64,000 bases of DNA, taken from positions 62,001 through 126,000 of the forward strand of contig CP191518.1 in NCBI GenBank assembly GCA_050516505.1. The letters run 5' to 3'. The DNA comes from Scandinavium ludwigii_A (GTDB taxonomy: Bacteria; Pseudomonadota; Gammaproteobacteria; Enterobacterales; Enterobacteriaceae). The notes under the pieces were generated by a model, which had not been told where the DNA came from, did not search any database, and was given only the letters and a program-made list of their open reading frames with translations. The translations under genes and the position numbers were made by a program. Of the stretch, positions 17,422-26,322 are shown in pieces. Position 1 is the first letter of the stretch, and the number at the start of each line of letters is the position of its first letter.

Positions 17422-18510
17422 CTAAATATTTTTTTCCATGGTTTGATATTTTGAGGCAACAAAGTGATGAAGTTTTTCACAGTCTTTTTCTGTGGTAGCA
17501 AACAACTCTTCTCTCGACTTGTCAAAATAATACCGAGTTTCAAACACGTAGGAACTGATGTTCTCTTCACTGCCGATGAGCAGAGTTTTCCCCAATGGAC
17601 GCTGTTCATGATAGCAGCAAGGCCCAAACAAAAGGACAACAGGGACGTTAACGGCATCGGCGATATAGACATTTCCTGAATCAGACGCGATATAGCAGTC
17701 CATGCGCGAAATCGCCCACGGCACCTCTTCCAGTGGTAACGTGCCTAACAGGCTGGTGATATTGGCGCGCTCCCCGACGGTACGGTACAACTCGTCTAAC
17801 CACGACTGTTCACTCTCGGTACCGAAGATGTAGTACTCGCAGGGCAAGTCGGCAAGGGTGTCGAAAATGCGTTCCCAGGTTTCGGGAGGAACGGTTTTGG
17901 CTTTGTTACCCGCAGAAATGCTTAAGCCAATTCGAATGACATCGGGCTTATCCAGGCAATCGGGCCAGGACTTTGGTTTATGAAGAGGGTGAGTTGCATG
18001 TTTTGGCGCATCTTCCCAACATAGGTTGCGGTCTGCCAGTTGCAGGTAATTATTTACTGATAGTGTGCGTTTACCGTGATTGACAACGCCGTCAGCCGCC
18101 ATATAGAAAAGACTGTGATACCAACGACGAGTATAAATACTCAGAAACTGCTTGTTCTTTGCATTGCAGGCAGCAGCAAAAAACAGGTTGGTACTGTTGG
18201 GCTGCAACAGATAGACATTGTCATAGCGGTTCATTATCTGCAAAGCGAACTGAAATTTGGCGAGCAGGTTACGCTTCTTTTTGCCTATAAGATGAATCGT
18301 CTCGATGGTGTCATCGAGCCTGGCCAGTGGTTCAACGGCTTTGCTAATGAGAACATCGCTTTTTTGCAAATGGCAGAGAAGCGGTGTGGCGTTAACAAAG
18401 TCGCCAATTTTAGCTGTCTGAATGACAAGGTTTTTTCCTGTCTCTTTACGAAACAGTTTCCCCAACAATTTTATCGGGAGAAATAAGATAAAAAGAAGCA
18501 CATAGCTCAT
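17422..18510 (-). CDS. GT9 (heptosyltransferase-like) core glycosyltransferase
   Basis: 362 residues with a hydrophobic N-terminus (MSYVLLFILFLPIKLLGK) and then a GT9 start, NLVIQTAKIGDFVNATPLL. The donor-site segment is SDSGNVYIADAVNVPVVLLFGPC. It lies 3 bases after waaC in the waaF-waaC run. It is clearly in the ADP-heptose:LPS heptosyltransferase superfamily, but is neither WaaC, WaaF nor WaaQ, and the sugar added is unknown. A role in extending the heptose region or outer core is inferred from context. Confidence 0.7.
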   Translation of the reverse strand: MSYVLLFILFLPIKLLGKLFRKETGKNLVIQTAKIGDFVNATPLLCHLQKSDVLISKAVEPLARLDDTIETIHLIGKKKRNLLAKFQFALQIMNRYDNVYLLQPNSTNLFFAAACNAKNKQFLSIYTRRWYHSLFYMAADGVVNHGKRTLSVNNYLQLADRNLCWEDAPKHATHPLHKPKSWPDCLDKPDVIRIGLSISAGNKAKTVPPETWERIFDTLADLPCEYYIFGTESEQSWLDELYRTVGERANITSLLGTLPLEEVPWAISRMDCYIASDSGNVYIADAVNVPVVLLFGPCCYHEQRPLGKTLLIGSEENISSYVFETRYYFDKSREELFATTEKDCEKLHHFVASKYQTMEKNI

Positions 18511-18513
18511 GGC

Positions 18514-19497
18514 TTATGTTTCCCTGTCAGCGCGTTGCAGGTTGCCCTGTAAAGCGTTAAAAATCGCATCTGCCGAGATATCTCCCATCTTGCCCGTAGG
18601 GCTTACGTATTGTTGTTGGTTTTTGCCGTAACCCCCGATAAGTCCCGGGTCTGTAGGGCCAAACAGAGTCAAATTAGGGCGATCCAGTGCGGCGGTTAAA
18701 TGGCTTAAGCCGGTATCGACTGAAACGATGGCTTGTGCTCCAGCGAGCCTGGCCGCTACCTCCGCCAGTGTCAATTTCGGCAATACTTCAACGTTATTCA
18801 AACCGTCGGCGATCCTTTCGGCACGTTGCCGCTCATGTTCTGCGCCCCAGGGCAGTTTAATCTGTAATCCGCTTTCTTGCATCCGTTCCACTAACATGCG
18901 CCAGTGCGATTCCGGCCAGTGTTTATCATCCCTTGTTGTGGCATGCAAGAATATGACATAGGGATGAATATTATGTTCCTGTAAATTCACAAAGTGCTGC
19001 GCGATAGCATAATCACCCTGCGCATCGGGCTTTGCATAGCCGAGGCTTTTCGCGAACAGCTCACGGGTTCGCTCGACCGCATGCTGTTTTTTTTCGATGC
19101 GATGGCGACGGTTGTAGAACAGGCTCGCCAGCGGTTCACGGGCGCTTTGCCAGTCCATACCATGCTTGATACCGTGTGCGAGGCGTGTAACCAGCGCCGC
19201 GCTTTTCACCAGCCCTTGGGCATCGATGATGGCGTCATATTTTTCGGCCTGCACCTTTTGGCGAAACGCGAGGCGTTCGGCTTTTACCGGCGCTGAAAAC
19301 CACGCTTTGCGCCAGCGGCGGATCGCCACCGGGATAACGTTGTCTACCGCGGCGTGCCAGGTGGGGATTTGCGCGAAGCCTTCTTCAACCACCCAGTCAA
19401 AACGGATGCCTGGAATCGCCTGAACGGCGTCAGTCAGCGCAGGCAACGTATGGAGCACATCACCCATTGAGGACGTTTTAACGATCAATACGCGCAT
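18514..19497 (-). CDS. waaC: LPS heptosyltransferase I
   Basis: 327-residue GT9 enzyme that adds the first L,D-heptose to Kdo2-lipid A. It begins MRVLIVKTSSMGDVLHTLPALTD and has the acceptor-site loops and the C-terminal VSVDTGLSHLTAALDRPNLTLFGPTDP donor site (visible as SVDTGLSHL and LFGPTDP). It is 3 bases after waaF. An A8 run on the coding strand encodes part of IEKKQH. Confidence 0.96.
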   Translation of the reverse strand: MRVLIVKTSSMGDVLHTLPALTDAVQAIPGIRFDWVVEEGFAQIPTWHAAVDNVIPVAIRRWRKAWFSAPVKAERLAFRQKVQAEKYDAIIDAQGLVKSAALVTRLAHGIKHGMDWQSAREPLASLFYNRRHRIEKKQHAVERTRELFAKSLGYAKPDAQGDYAIAQHFVNLQEHNIHPYVIFLHATTRDDKHWPESHWRMLVERMQESGLQIKLPWGAEHERQRAERIADGLNNVEVLPKLTLAEVAARLAGAQAIVSVDTGLSHLTAALDRPNLTLFGPTDPGLIGGYGKNQQQYVSPTGKMGDISADAIFNALQGNLQRADRET

Positions 19498-19500
19498 CCG

Positions 19501-20547
19501 TTATGCGTCCTCGGCCAGCAGAAGCTGGTTTAATTCTTCCAGCACGCGGTCTGGCGTAATGTCGATCAAGCTCTGATGATAGCCCTCTTCGCCGTCGCCT
19601 TTCCGCACTTTGTGGTAGCCGGTAATCAGACGGATAACTTTGGCTTTGTGCGACAGCGGCGGTGTGAAATCCGGGCTGCTGGGGCCATACAGCGCGACCA
19701 GGGGTCGATTGAGCGCTGCGGCGACATGCATCAGACCCGAATCATTGGTGACGACCGCTTTACAGGCGGCAAGCAGAACCACGGCCTGTTCAAGCTGAGT
19801 TTCACCCGCCAGATTACGGCACCAGGCCTGCTGTTCCTGGCTGAGCGTCGCCAGGATCTCGTTCCCGGCATCGTGGTCTTTGGCTGAGCCGAATAACACC
19901 ACCTGATAACCTTCGTCGATCAGCTGTTTGGCCAGTTCTGCATAGTGATAGTGCGGCCAGCGTTTTGCCGGACCAAATTCCGCACCGGGGCAGAACCCAA
20001 TCATCTGGCGTTCAGCGGAAAGCGAAAATGCACCAGCGACTTGCAGCTTTTCGCCTTCGCTGACCTGGAGCTGTGGCCAGAGCAAAGGTTGCGGCAAATC
20101 TTTCGCAGATCGCATTACACCTTTGTCATACGCCAGCGCGACATAGCGCTCGACCATCAGCGGCCAGGCCGCTTTGTCGAGGACGCGAGCGTCATTCAGT
20201 AAACCGTAGCGCATTTCGCCACGCCAGCCGGTACGTTGCGAAATGCCCGCAAAGAACGGTACCAGCGCAGATTTAAACGAGTTCGGCAGCACATAAGCGC
20301 GATCGTAACGTTTTTCACGCAGACTGTGTCCTAGCCGACGGCGTTCACCAATTTCCAGTGCGCCATGGCCGAGCGGCATTGGGATCGCTTCATTCACTTC
20401 CGGCATACGCGATAAAAGCGGACGACACCACGCGGGTGCCATCACATCAATGACCGCCTGGGGATAGCGCGCCTTAAGCGTGCGATAGAGACTTTGCGAC
20501 ATCATCATGTCGCCCACCCATGACGGGCCAACCACCAGTATTTTCAT
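19501..20547 (-). CDS. waaF: LPS heptosyltransferase II
   Basis: 348-residue GT9 enzyme that adds the second L,D-heptose. N-terminus MKILVVGPSWVGDMMMSQSL, CPGAEFGPAKRWP, and TNDSGLMHVAAALNRPLVALYG are the standard WaaF landmarks. It lies 10 bases downstream of hldD, forming hldD-waaF-waaC. Confidence 0.97.
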   Translation of the reverse strand: MKILVVGPSWVGDMMMSQSLYRTLKARYPQAVIDVMAPAWCRPLLSRMPEVNEAIPMPLGHGALEIGERRRLGHSLREKRYDRAYVLPNSFKSALVPFFAGISQRTGWRGEMRYGLLNDARVLDKAAWPLMVERYVALAYDKGVMRSAKDLPQPLLWPQLQVSEGEKLQVAGAFSLSAERQMIGFCPGAEFGPAKRWPHYHYAELAKQLIDEGYQVVLFGSAKDHDAGNEILATLSQEQQAWCRNLAGETQLEQAVVLLAACKAVVTNDSGLMHVAAALNRPLVALYGPSSPDFTPPLSHKAKVIRLITGYHKVRKGDGEEGYHQSLIDITPDRVLEELNQLLLAEDA

Positions 20548-20557
20548 TCGTCGTTTC

Positions 20558-21490
20558 TTATGCGTCGCGGTTCAGCCATTGCATGTATTCCGTCACGCCT
20601 TCGGCAACGGTTTTGAACGGCTTATCGTAGCCTGCAGCACGCAGGTTAGTCAGGTCTGCCTGGGTAAACGCCTGATAGCGGCCTTTGAGTTTTTCCGGGA
20701 ACGGAATGTACTCGATGCTGCCTTTCTGGTGATACGCCAGCGCGGCATCTGCCACAGCCTGGAAGGATTCCGCGCGGCCAGTGCCGAGGTTGAAAATGCC
20801 GGACACGCCGTTTTCCCAGAACCACAGGTTCACCGCGGCAACATCGCCGACGTAGACGAAGTCGCGCTTAAAGTTGTCGCTGCCTTCGAACAGTTTCGGG
20901 CTTTCGCCATTGTTCAGCTGGGTGTTGAGGTGGAAAGCCACGCTCGCCATGCTGCCTTTGTGACCTTCGCGCGGTCCGTAAACGTTGAAGTAACGGAAAC
21001 CGACAACCGGAGACTCCGCTTCTGGCAGGATCTGACGCACGTATTCGTCGAACAGGAATTTGGAGTAGCCGTAAACGTTCAGCGGCTTTTCATATTCGCG
21101 GGACTCGATAAAGTCAGAAGTGCGGCCGCCGTAGGTGGCTGCGGAAGAGGCGTACAGGAACGGGATTTCGCGCTCCAGGCAGTAGTGCAGCAGCTCTTTG
21201 GAATACTGATAGTTGTTATCCATCATGTACTTGCCGTCCCACTCAGTGGTGGAAGAGCAGGCACCTTCATGGAAGACGGCTTCGATTTCGCCCATCTCTT
21301 CGCCAGACATAATCTGGATCAGGAAATCTTCTTTATCCATATAGTCGGCGATGTTCAGGTCGACCAGGTTAACGAATTTGGTGCCGTCTTTCAGATTGTC
21401 CACCACCAGGATGTCAGTGATGCCTTTATCATTCAGGGCTTTAATAATGTTGCTGCCGATTAAGCCTGCGCCGCCGGTAACGATGATCAT
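20558..21490 (-). CDS. hldD: ADP-L-glycero-D-manno-heptose 6-epimerase
   Basis: Last step of ADP-heptose synthesis, supplying the heptosyltransferases encoded directly downstream. The ATG at 21490 gives the family N-terminus MIIVTGGAGLIGSNIIKALN and 310 residues; a long in-frame upstream extension is rejected. It shows the Rossmann motif GGAGLIG, the YGYSKFLFDEYV catalytic Tyr/Lys region and the FNVYGPREGHKGSMAS substrate loop. It heads the core operon and diverges from kbl. Confidence 0.97.
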   Translation of the reverse strand: MIIVTGGAGLIGSNIIKALNDKGITDILVVDNLKDGTKFVNLVDLNIADYMDKEDFLIQIMSGEEMGEIEAVFHEGACSSTTEWDGKYMMDNNYQYSKELLHYCLEREIPFLYASSAATYGGRTSDFIESREYEKPLNVYGYSKFLFDEYVRQILPEAESPVVGFRYFNVYGPREGHKGSMASVAFHLNTQLNNGESPKLFEGSDNFKRDFVYVGDVAAVNLWFWENGVSGIFNLGTGRAESFQAVADAALAYHQKGSIEYIPFPEKLKGRYQAFTQADLTNLRAAGYDKPFKTVAEGVTEYMQWLNRDA

Positions 21491-21704
21491 AACGATAACC
21501 TTTGAATGTGGGTGACCGGGACTATCCCGGACGCTAATGGTTCTTATCATACCATCACTATGCAGAGTCTTCACATTCACCGACAACCCGCAGGGATACA
21601 CGTGATTTATGCTACAAAAATGCGTCACCGACGCAGCGTCATCTCGTATAGACCTATAGCATTGGGTAATATGTTCCAAATTTTGCCGAATCTGGAGAGT
21701 TGCA

Positions 21705-22901
21705 ATGCGTGGTGATTTTTACAAACAGTTAACCAGCGACCTGGAAACCGCCCGTGCGGAAGGGTTGTTTAAAGAAGAACGCATCATTACCTCTGCCCAA
21801 CAGGCGGACATTACCGTCGGCGATGGCAGCCATGTCATCAACTTCTGCGCGAACAACTATCTCGGCCTGGCAAATCACCCTGAACTGATTGCTGCGGCAA
21901 AATCTGGCATGGACAGCCACGGATTCGGTATGGCCTCCGTGCGTTTCATCTGCGGAACGCAGGACAGCCACAAGGTTCTGGAAAAGAAATTGGCCGATTT
22001 CCTCGGTATGGAAGATGCGATTCTGTACTCCTCCTGCTTTGACGCCAACGGTGGCCTGTTTGAAACGCTGCTCGGCCCGGAAGACGCCATTATTTCTGAT
22101 GCGCTGAACCACGCTTCCATTATTGATGGCGTGCGTCTGTGTAAAGCGAAGCGCTTCCGTTATGCCAATAACGATATGCAGGAACTGGAAGCGCGCCTGA
22201 AAGAAGCCCGCGAAGCCGGGGCTCGCCACGTGCTGATCGCGACTGACGGCGTGTTCTCGATGGATGGTGTGATTGCCAACCTGAAAGGCGTCTGCGACCT
22301 GGCGGACAAATACGATGCACTGGTGATGGTCGACGACTCCCATGCGGTCGGCTTTGTCGGCGAAAACGGTCGTGGCTCGCACGAATACTGCGACGTGCTG
22401 GACCGCGTGGACATTATCACCGGTACGCTGGGTAAAGCGCTCGGCGGCGCATCCGGCGGCTATACCGCAGCGCGTAAAGAGGTGGTTGAGTGGCTGCGTC
22501 AGCGTTCCCGCCCTTACCTGTTTTCCAACTCACTGGCTCCGGCTATTGTTTCCGCGTCTATCAAAGTGCTGGAAATGGTGGAGTCAGGTGCCGAGCTGCG
22601 TGACCGCCTGTGGTCCAACGCGCGTTTGTTCCGTGAAAAAATGACCGCAGCAGGCTTTACCCTGGCCGGGGCCGATCACGCCATTATCCCAGTGATGCTG
22701 GGTGAAGCGACCGTGGCGCAAGACTTTGCCCGCGAGCTGCAAAAAGAGGGAATTTACGTCACCGGTTTCTTCTACCCGGTGGTGCCAAAAGGTCAGGCGC
22801 GTATCCGCACGCAGATGTCTGCGGCGCATACTCCTGAGCAAATTGAACGTGCGGTGGACGCGTTTACCCGCATCGGTAAGCAACTGGGCGTGATTGCCTG
22901 A
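21705..22901 (+). CDS. kbl: Glycine C-acetyltransferase (2-amino-3-ketobutyrate CoA ligase)
   Basis: PLP enzyme that splits 2-amino-3-ketobutyrate with CoA into glycine and acetyl-CoA, the second step of threonine degradation. 398 residues, with the PLP Lys244 in ITGTLGKALGG and the VMVDDSHAVG motif. It forms an operon with tdh, 9 bases downstream. The family operon is under Lrp control in E. coli; I did not identify a defined Lrp site here. Confidence 0.97.
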   Translation: MRGDFYKQLTSDLETARAEGLFKEERIITSAQQADITVGDGSHVINFCANNYLGLANHPELIAAAKSGMDSHGFGMASVRFICGTQDSHKVLEKKLADFLGMEDAILYSSCFDANGGLFETLLGPEDAIISDALNHASIIDGVRLCKAKRFRYANNDMQELEARLKEAREAGARHVLIATDGVFSMDGVIANLKGVCDLADKYDALVMVDDSHAVGFVGENGRGSHEYCDVLDRVDIITGTLGKALGGASGGYTAARKEVVEWLRQRSRPYLFSNSLAPAIVSASIKVLEMVESGAELRDRLWSNARLFREKMTAAGFTLAGADHAIIPVMLGEATVAQDFARELQKEGIYVTGFFYPVVPKGQARIRTQMSAAHTPEQIERAVDAFTRIGKQLGVIA

Positions 22902-22910
22902 GGATGTGAG

Positions 22911-23939
22911 ATGAAAGCATTATCGAAACTGAAGGCCGAAGAAGGTATCTGGATGACCGACGTTCCGGAGCCGGAAGTCGGTCATAACGACCTGCTGATT
23001 AAGATTCGCAAAACCGCTATTTGTGGTACCGACGTACACATCTATAACTGGGATGAATGGTCACAGAAAACCATTCCGGTTCCGATGGTTGTGGGTCATG
23101 AGTATGTGGGTGAAGTGGTCGGTATCGGCCAGGAAGTGAAAGGTTTTAAAATCGGCGATCGCGTTTCCGGTGAAGGTCACATCACCTGTGGCCACTGCCG
23201 TAATTGTCGCGCGGGCCGCACGCATCTTTGCCGCAACACCACGGGTGTCGGGGTAAACCGTCCGGGCTGTTTCGCAGAATATCTGGTGCTGCCGGCGTTC
23301 AACGCCTTCAAAATCCCGGATAACATTTCTGACGATCTGGCGTCCATCTTTGACCCGTTCGGTAATGCGGTTCACACGGCACTCTCTTTTGATCTGGTCG
23401 GTGAAGACGTGCTGGTGTCCGGTGCAGGCCCAATCGGGATTATGGCTGCTGCCGTCGCGAAACACGTTGGCGCACGTAACGTCGTGATTACTGACGTGAA
23501 TGAATTCCGTCTGGATCTGGCACGTAAAATGGGCGTGACTCGCGCGGTTAACGTGTCCAAAGAAAGCCTGACTGATGTCATGGCGGAACTGGGCATGACC
23601 GAAGGGTTCGACGTTGGCCTGGAAATGTCTGGCGCACCGCCAGCGTTCCGCACCATGCTCGACACCATGAACCACGGCGGGCGTATTGCGATGCTGGGAA
23701 TACCGCCATCAGATATGTCTATCGATTGGACCAAAGTCATCTTCAAAGGCTTGTTCATCAAAGGTATCTATGGCCGTGAGATGTTCGAGACCTGGTACAA
23801 GATGGCGGCGCTGATCCAGTCGGGTCTGGATCTCTCCCCCATCATTACCCACCGCTTCGGCATTGATGACTTCCAGAAAGGCTTCGACGCGATGCGTTCC
23901 GGCCAGTCCGGGAAAGTGATTTTGAGCTGGGATAAGTAA
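22911..23939 (+). CDS. tdh: L-threonine 3-dehydrogenase
   Basis: Zinc-dependent medium-chain dehydrogenase that oxidises threonine to 2-amino-3-ketobutyrate. The catalytic zinc ligands Cys38 and His63-Glu64 are visible, as are the structural zinc ligands Cys93, Cys96, Cys99 and Cys107. The NAD-binding SGAGPIGIMAA follows near residue 170. 342 residues, one more than E. coli. Paired with kbl. Confidence 0.97.
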   Translation: MKALSKLKAEEGIWMTDVPEPEVGHNDLLIKIRKTAICGTDVHIYNWDEWSQKTIPVPMVVGHEYVGEVVGIGQEVKGFKIGDRVSGEGHITCGHCRNCRAGRTHLCRNTTGVGVNRPGCFAEYLVLPAFNAFKIPDNISDDLASIFDPFGNAVHTALSFDLVGEDVLVSGAGPIGIMAAAVAKHVGARNVVITDVNEFRLDLARKMGVTRAVNVSKESLTDVMAELGMTEGFDVGLEMSGAPPAFRTMLDTMNHGGRIAMLGIPPSDMSIDWTKVIFKGLFIKGIYGREMFETWYKMAALIQSGLDLSPIITHRFGIDDFQKGFDAMRSGQSGKVILSWDK

Positions 23940-23946
23940 TAAAGAG

Positions 23947-23970
23947 AGAAGGGGCCGATTTGCCCCTTCA
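23947..23970. terminator. Hairpin between tdh and the convergent glycosyltransferase gene
   Basis: AAGGGGC/GCCCCTT (23949-23955 and 23962-23968) with a 6-base loop lies between two convergent stop codons. The T-tract is weak, so termination strength is uncertain. Confidence 0.5.
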
Positions 23971-23972
23971 TT

Positions 23973-24890
23973 CTACTTCTGTTTTTTCTTTTCTTCGTCA
24001 GTCAGATAACGCACTTTACGCGTGTAATCTTGCCCTTTAAACAGAAGCTTGTTATCTGCAGAAATCAGATATTTTTGCCATTCTGACAGTGGAAAACCAC
24101 CATGAGCCCCCACCACTTCTTTTGGAATTAATGCTTCCTGTCCGCCGATTTTTTTCGAGACCGGCCAGTTCATCCAGTCACCTAAATTGATGGTTTTCAG
24201 ATCTAGCATATCAAGGAGTGCCGCGAGTGGCAGTTGATCTGTTGGCGGTTGGCTGTCGTCCATGAGTTCCCAGGTATCCTGGAAAAGCGTCAACCATAAC
24301 GGACAGATACGACGCCATGTCTTACGGGTGGCCGCAAGAAAAGCACCGTTCACGTGATCGACGATATAAGGACGGACAGTGCCTTTATAATATGCCGGCA
24401 CGTTATCGACAGGAGCTCCCTCTAGTTTGGCTATCATCTTTCCCTGACGGAAGCTGGAGTAAATGTGGCCCTCATCGACTTGAAAACGCGGCATTTGAAG
24501 TAGGTTTAGATCTGAATCGATCATCAATATGCCTTCACCCCGAGCCTGGAGAGGGGCATTAAGCTTCACCAATCGGCTGAGGTAAATTTGTTTATAGCGA
24601 TAATTTTCTTCACGGTGAGGTAATTCCAGGGTCACCACGCGGGTCTTCGGCGGTAACTGGCCAAATACGTTTTCCGGCTGGTCGCTGACAATCACAATTT
24701 CTTCAAGATCTGGTGCGTAACGTTCAGCGAACGTCGCGGATAACAGTGCTTCTTCAACATAGTCTGCACCAGTGCAGGGGATGACCACCGATGTGACTGG
24801 TACACTTTTCGACGAAGGAGCCAGCGAGGAATAAGGAATATTATGCCGCGCGGTGATGTGGCGATAGCGGGCATTCAGAAATTTAAACAT
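23973..24890 (-). CDS. Putative glycosyltransferase, GT-A fold
   Basis: 305 residues that I cannot place in a named family. The central TSVVIPCTGADYVEEALLS and EEIVIVSDQP look like a GT2-like nucleotide-binding start. EGILMIDSDLNLLQ supplies a DxD-type metal motif near residue 124, and the C-terminus is highly basic (DEEKKKQK). No signal peptide. The first 8 bases overlap the end of the upstream GT4 gene, so the two are co-expressed. A role in LPS or capsule decoration is inferred from the neighbours. Confidence 0.6.
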   Translation of the reverse strand: MFKFLNARYRHITARHNIPYSSLAPSSKSVPVTSVVIPCTGADYVEEALLSATFAERYAPDLEEIVIVSDQPENVFGQLPPKTRVVTLELPHREENYRYKQIYLSRLVKLNAPLQARGEGILMIDSDLNLLQMPRFQVDEGHIYSSFRQGKMIAKLEGAPVDNVPAYYKGTVRPYIVDHVNGAFLAATRKTWRRICPLWLTLFQDTWELMDDSQPPTDQLPLAALLDMLDLKTINLGDWMNWPVSKKIGGQEALIPKEVVGAHGGFPLSEWQKYLISADNKLLFKGQDYTRKVRYLTDEEKKKQK

Positions 24891-26115
24891 AGTCTGTCCG
24901 TCTCGAGGAGATAGAGGCTAATACATGCTCAACACCTGCGACATAATGCTCAATGGCATAGTGGTTGCAAACATGCTGATGCGCGTTATTAGCCAGGGTC
25001 TGGCGTAGTTCGGCATCTTGCCAAACGTGGGAAAGGTGTCCGGCCAGCGTTTTGCTGTCACTCCAGGAAAAGAGCAAACCAGTGCGCTGATGGTCAATTA
25101 ATTCGGCAGTGCCGGTTACGTTTGAACCGATTACCGGTATCCCTAGCAGCATGGCTTCAAGTACCACGCGAGGTAGCCCTTCACTGCTTGAGGCCAGTAC
25201 GAAGGCATCAAACGTTGAGAGATAATCAAAAGGATTATTGCGAAAACCGGTAAATAAACAATGCTCGGCGATCCCAAGTTTTTTGGCCTGCGCTTCAAGC
25301 GCAGAACGTTCCGGGCCTTCGCCAACCAGGATCATCTTCCATTTTTCATTGGGGTGCTTCTGGTTGAATTTGGCTAATGCCTCAAGTGTGTGGTGATTCG
25401 CTTTACGGGCAATCAATGAGCCTATGCTACCAAAAACAAACGTATCGTCAGAAATATTCAATGACTGGCGCATCGTCATTCTGTCAGGAAGGTGCTGATG
25501 GATGTCGATGGCATTATTGACCGTAACGCAATATTTCTCGTCAACACCGTTATCAAGCAGGACTTTTTTGACACCATTTGAAACGGCGATGATCTTGTCT
25601 ACTTGGGCATTGACGAGTTTTACCAGGGGGGGGGAGAGCACCGGTTCAATTCTGCAGTGCTGTACCAACGCCACTGGCAGATCGCGTACGGCGAGATACC
25701 CTTCTTCATTGGAGCCGGGCTGGTTATTCATGTAGAGAATGTTGAACCCGTTGTCCTGCAGCAGTTGACGTAACTGCCGCGCATTGGGCTGAATCCGCCA
25801 CAGACTGTCCATTTTTCGGGTAAAAGATTTGCGTGCGCTGCGGGAGAAAAACAGTAAGCTGCGGCCAATTTCTTTGGCGAGTTTCGCCCAGCCTGGCTGC
25901 TTTGGCGGGGGTAAGATAATCATGGATATACCTAACTCTTTCAGCACCTGTTCAATGCTTTCTCCGCCAGCGCGGGTGTAGTTATGGTAAAAACAACATG
26001 TAATATCAAAGCGTTGCTTGTCGATGCGCTTGAGCAGTTCCAGCATGCTATTGGTGCCACCGCCCCACTCTTTGCCACTATCAAACAGCAGGATTTTACG
26101 GTTTTGCGGTACCAT
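24883..26115 (-). CDS. Glycosyltransferase family 4 with internal C9 tract
   Basis: 410-residue GT-B enzyme. N-terminal LLFDSGKEWGGGTNSMLELL, central FGSIGSLIARKANHHTLEAL, ILVGEGPERSALE and C-terminal SSSEGLPRVVLEAMLLGIPV are typical of GT4. The coding strand has nine consecutive C (25626-25634 as G9 on plus) at codons for Ser161-Pro162-Pro163; the frame is intact in this sequence. Overlaps the next gene by 8 bases. The sugar and acceptor are unknown; surface polysaccharide or LPS core modification is likely. Confidence 0.8.
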   Translation of the reverse strand: MVPQNRKILLFDSGKEWGGGTNSMLELLKRIDKQRFDITCCFYHNYTRAGGESIEQVLKELGISMIILPPPKQPGWAKLAKEIGRSLLFFSRSARKSFTRKMDSLWRIQPNARQLRQLLQDNGFNILYMNNQPGSNEEGYLAVRDLPVALVQHCRIEPVLSPPLVKLVNAQVDKIIAVSNGVKKVLLDNGVDEKYCVTVNNAIDIHQHLPDRMTMRQSLNISDDTFVFGSIGSLIARKANHHTLEALAKFNQKHPNEKWKMILVGEGPERSALEAQAKKLGIAEHCLFTGFRNNPFDYLSTFDAFVLASSSEGLPRVVLEAMLLGIPVIGSNVTGTAELIDHQRTGLLFSWSDSKTLAGHLSHVWQDAELRQTLANNAHQHVCNHYAIEHYVAGVEHVLASISSRRTDYV

Positions 26116-26322
26116 GCTCTCTGATTCTCATATTAAAAAACCAGACAGCATTATAAAGAATCTCTCAAGATATTCAGCGTTTTTTTAACACTAAAAATCA
26201 GGCCTAATTCCTGATGAAAAGCAATCAATAAAAGGGTATGAATTCGATAATGTATTTGTAATGCAACTCGCATTACACTTCGGTTCAACTCTTGTTAATT
26301 TAAATAATCCGACCCAGCAGAT
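26116..26322. promoter_or_regulatory. AT-rich divergent intergenic region
   Basis: A 207-base region, visibly AT-rich, separates two divergent glycosyltransferase genes and must hold their promoters. The richness continues into the first 200 bases of the rightward gene. Such stretches are typical H-NS targets in transferred surface-polysaccharide genes. I could not assign definite promoter boxes. Confidence 0.4.

Noticed and set aside
20507..21463. 318-codon plus-strand open frame opposite hldD
   Set aside because: Shadow of hldD on the other strand; no family resemblance.
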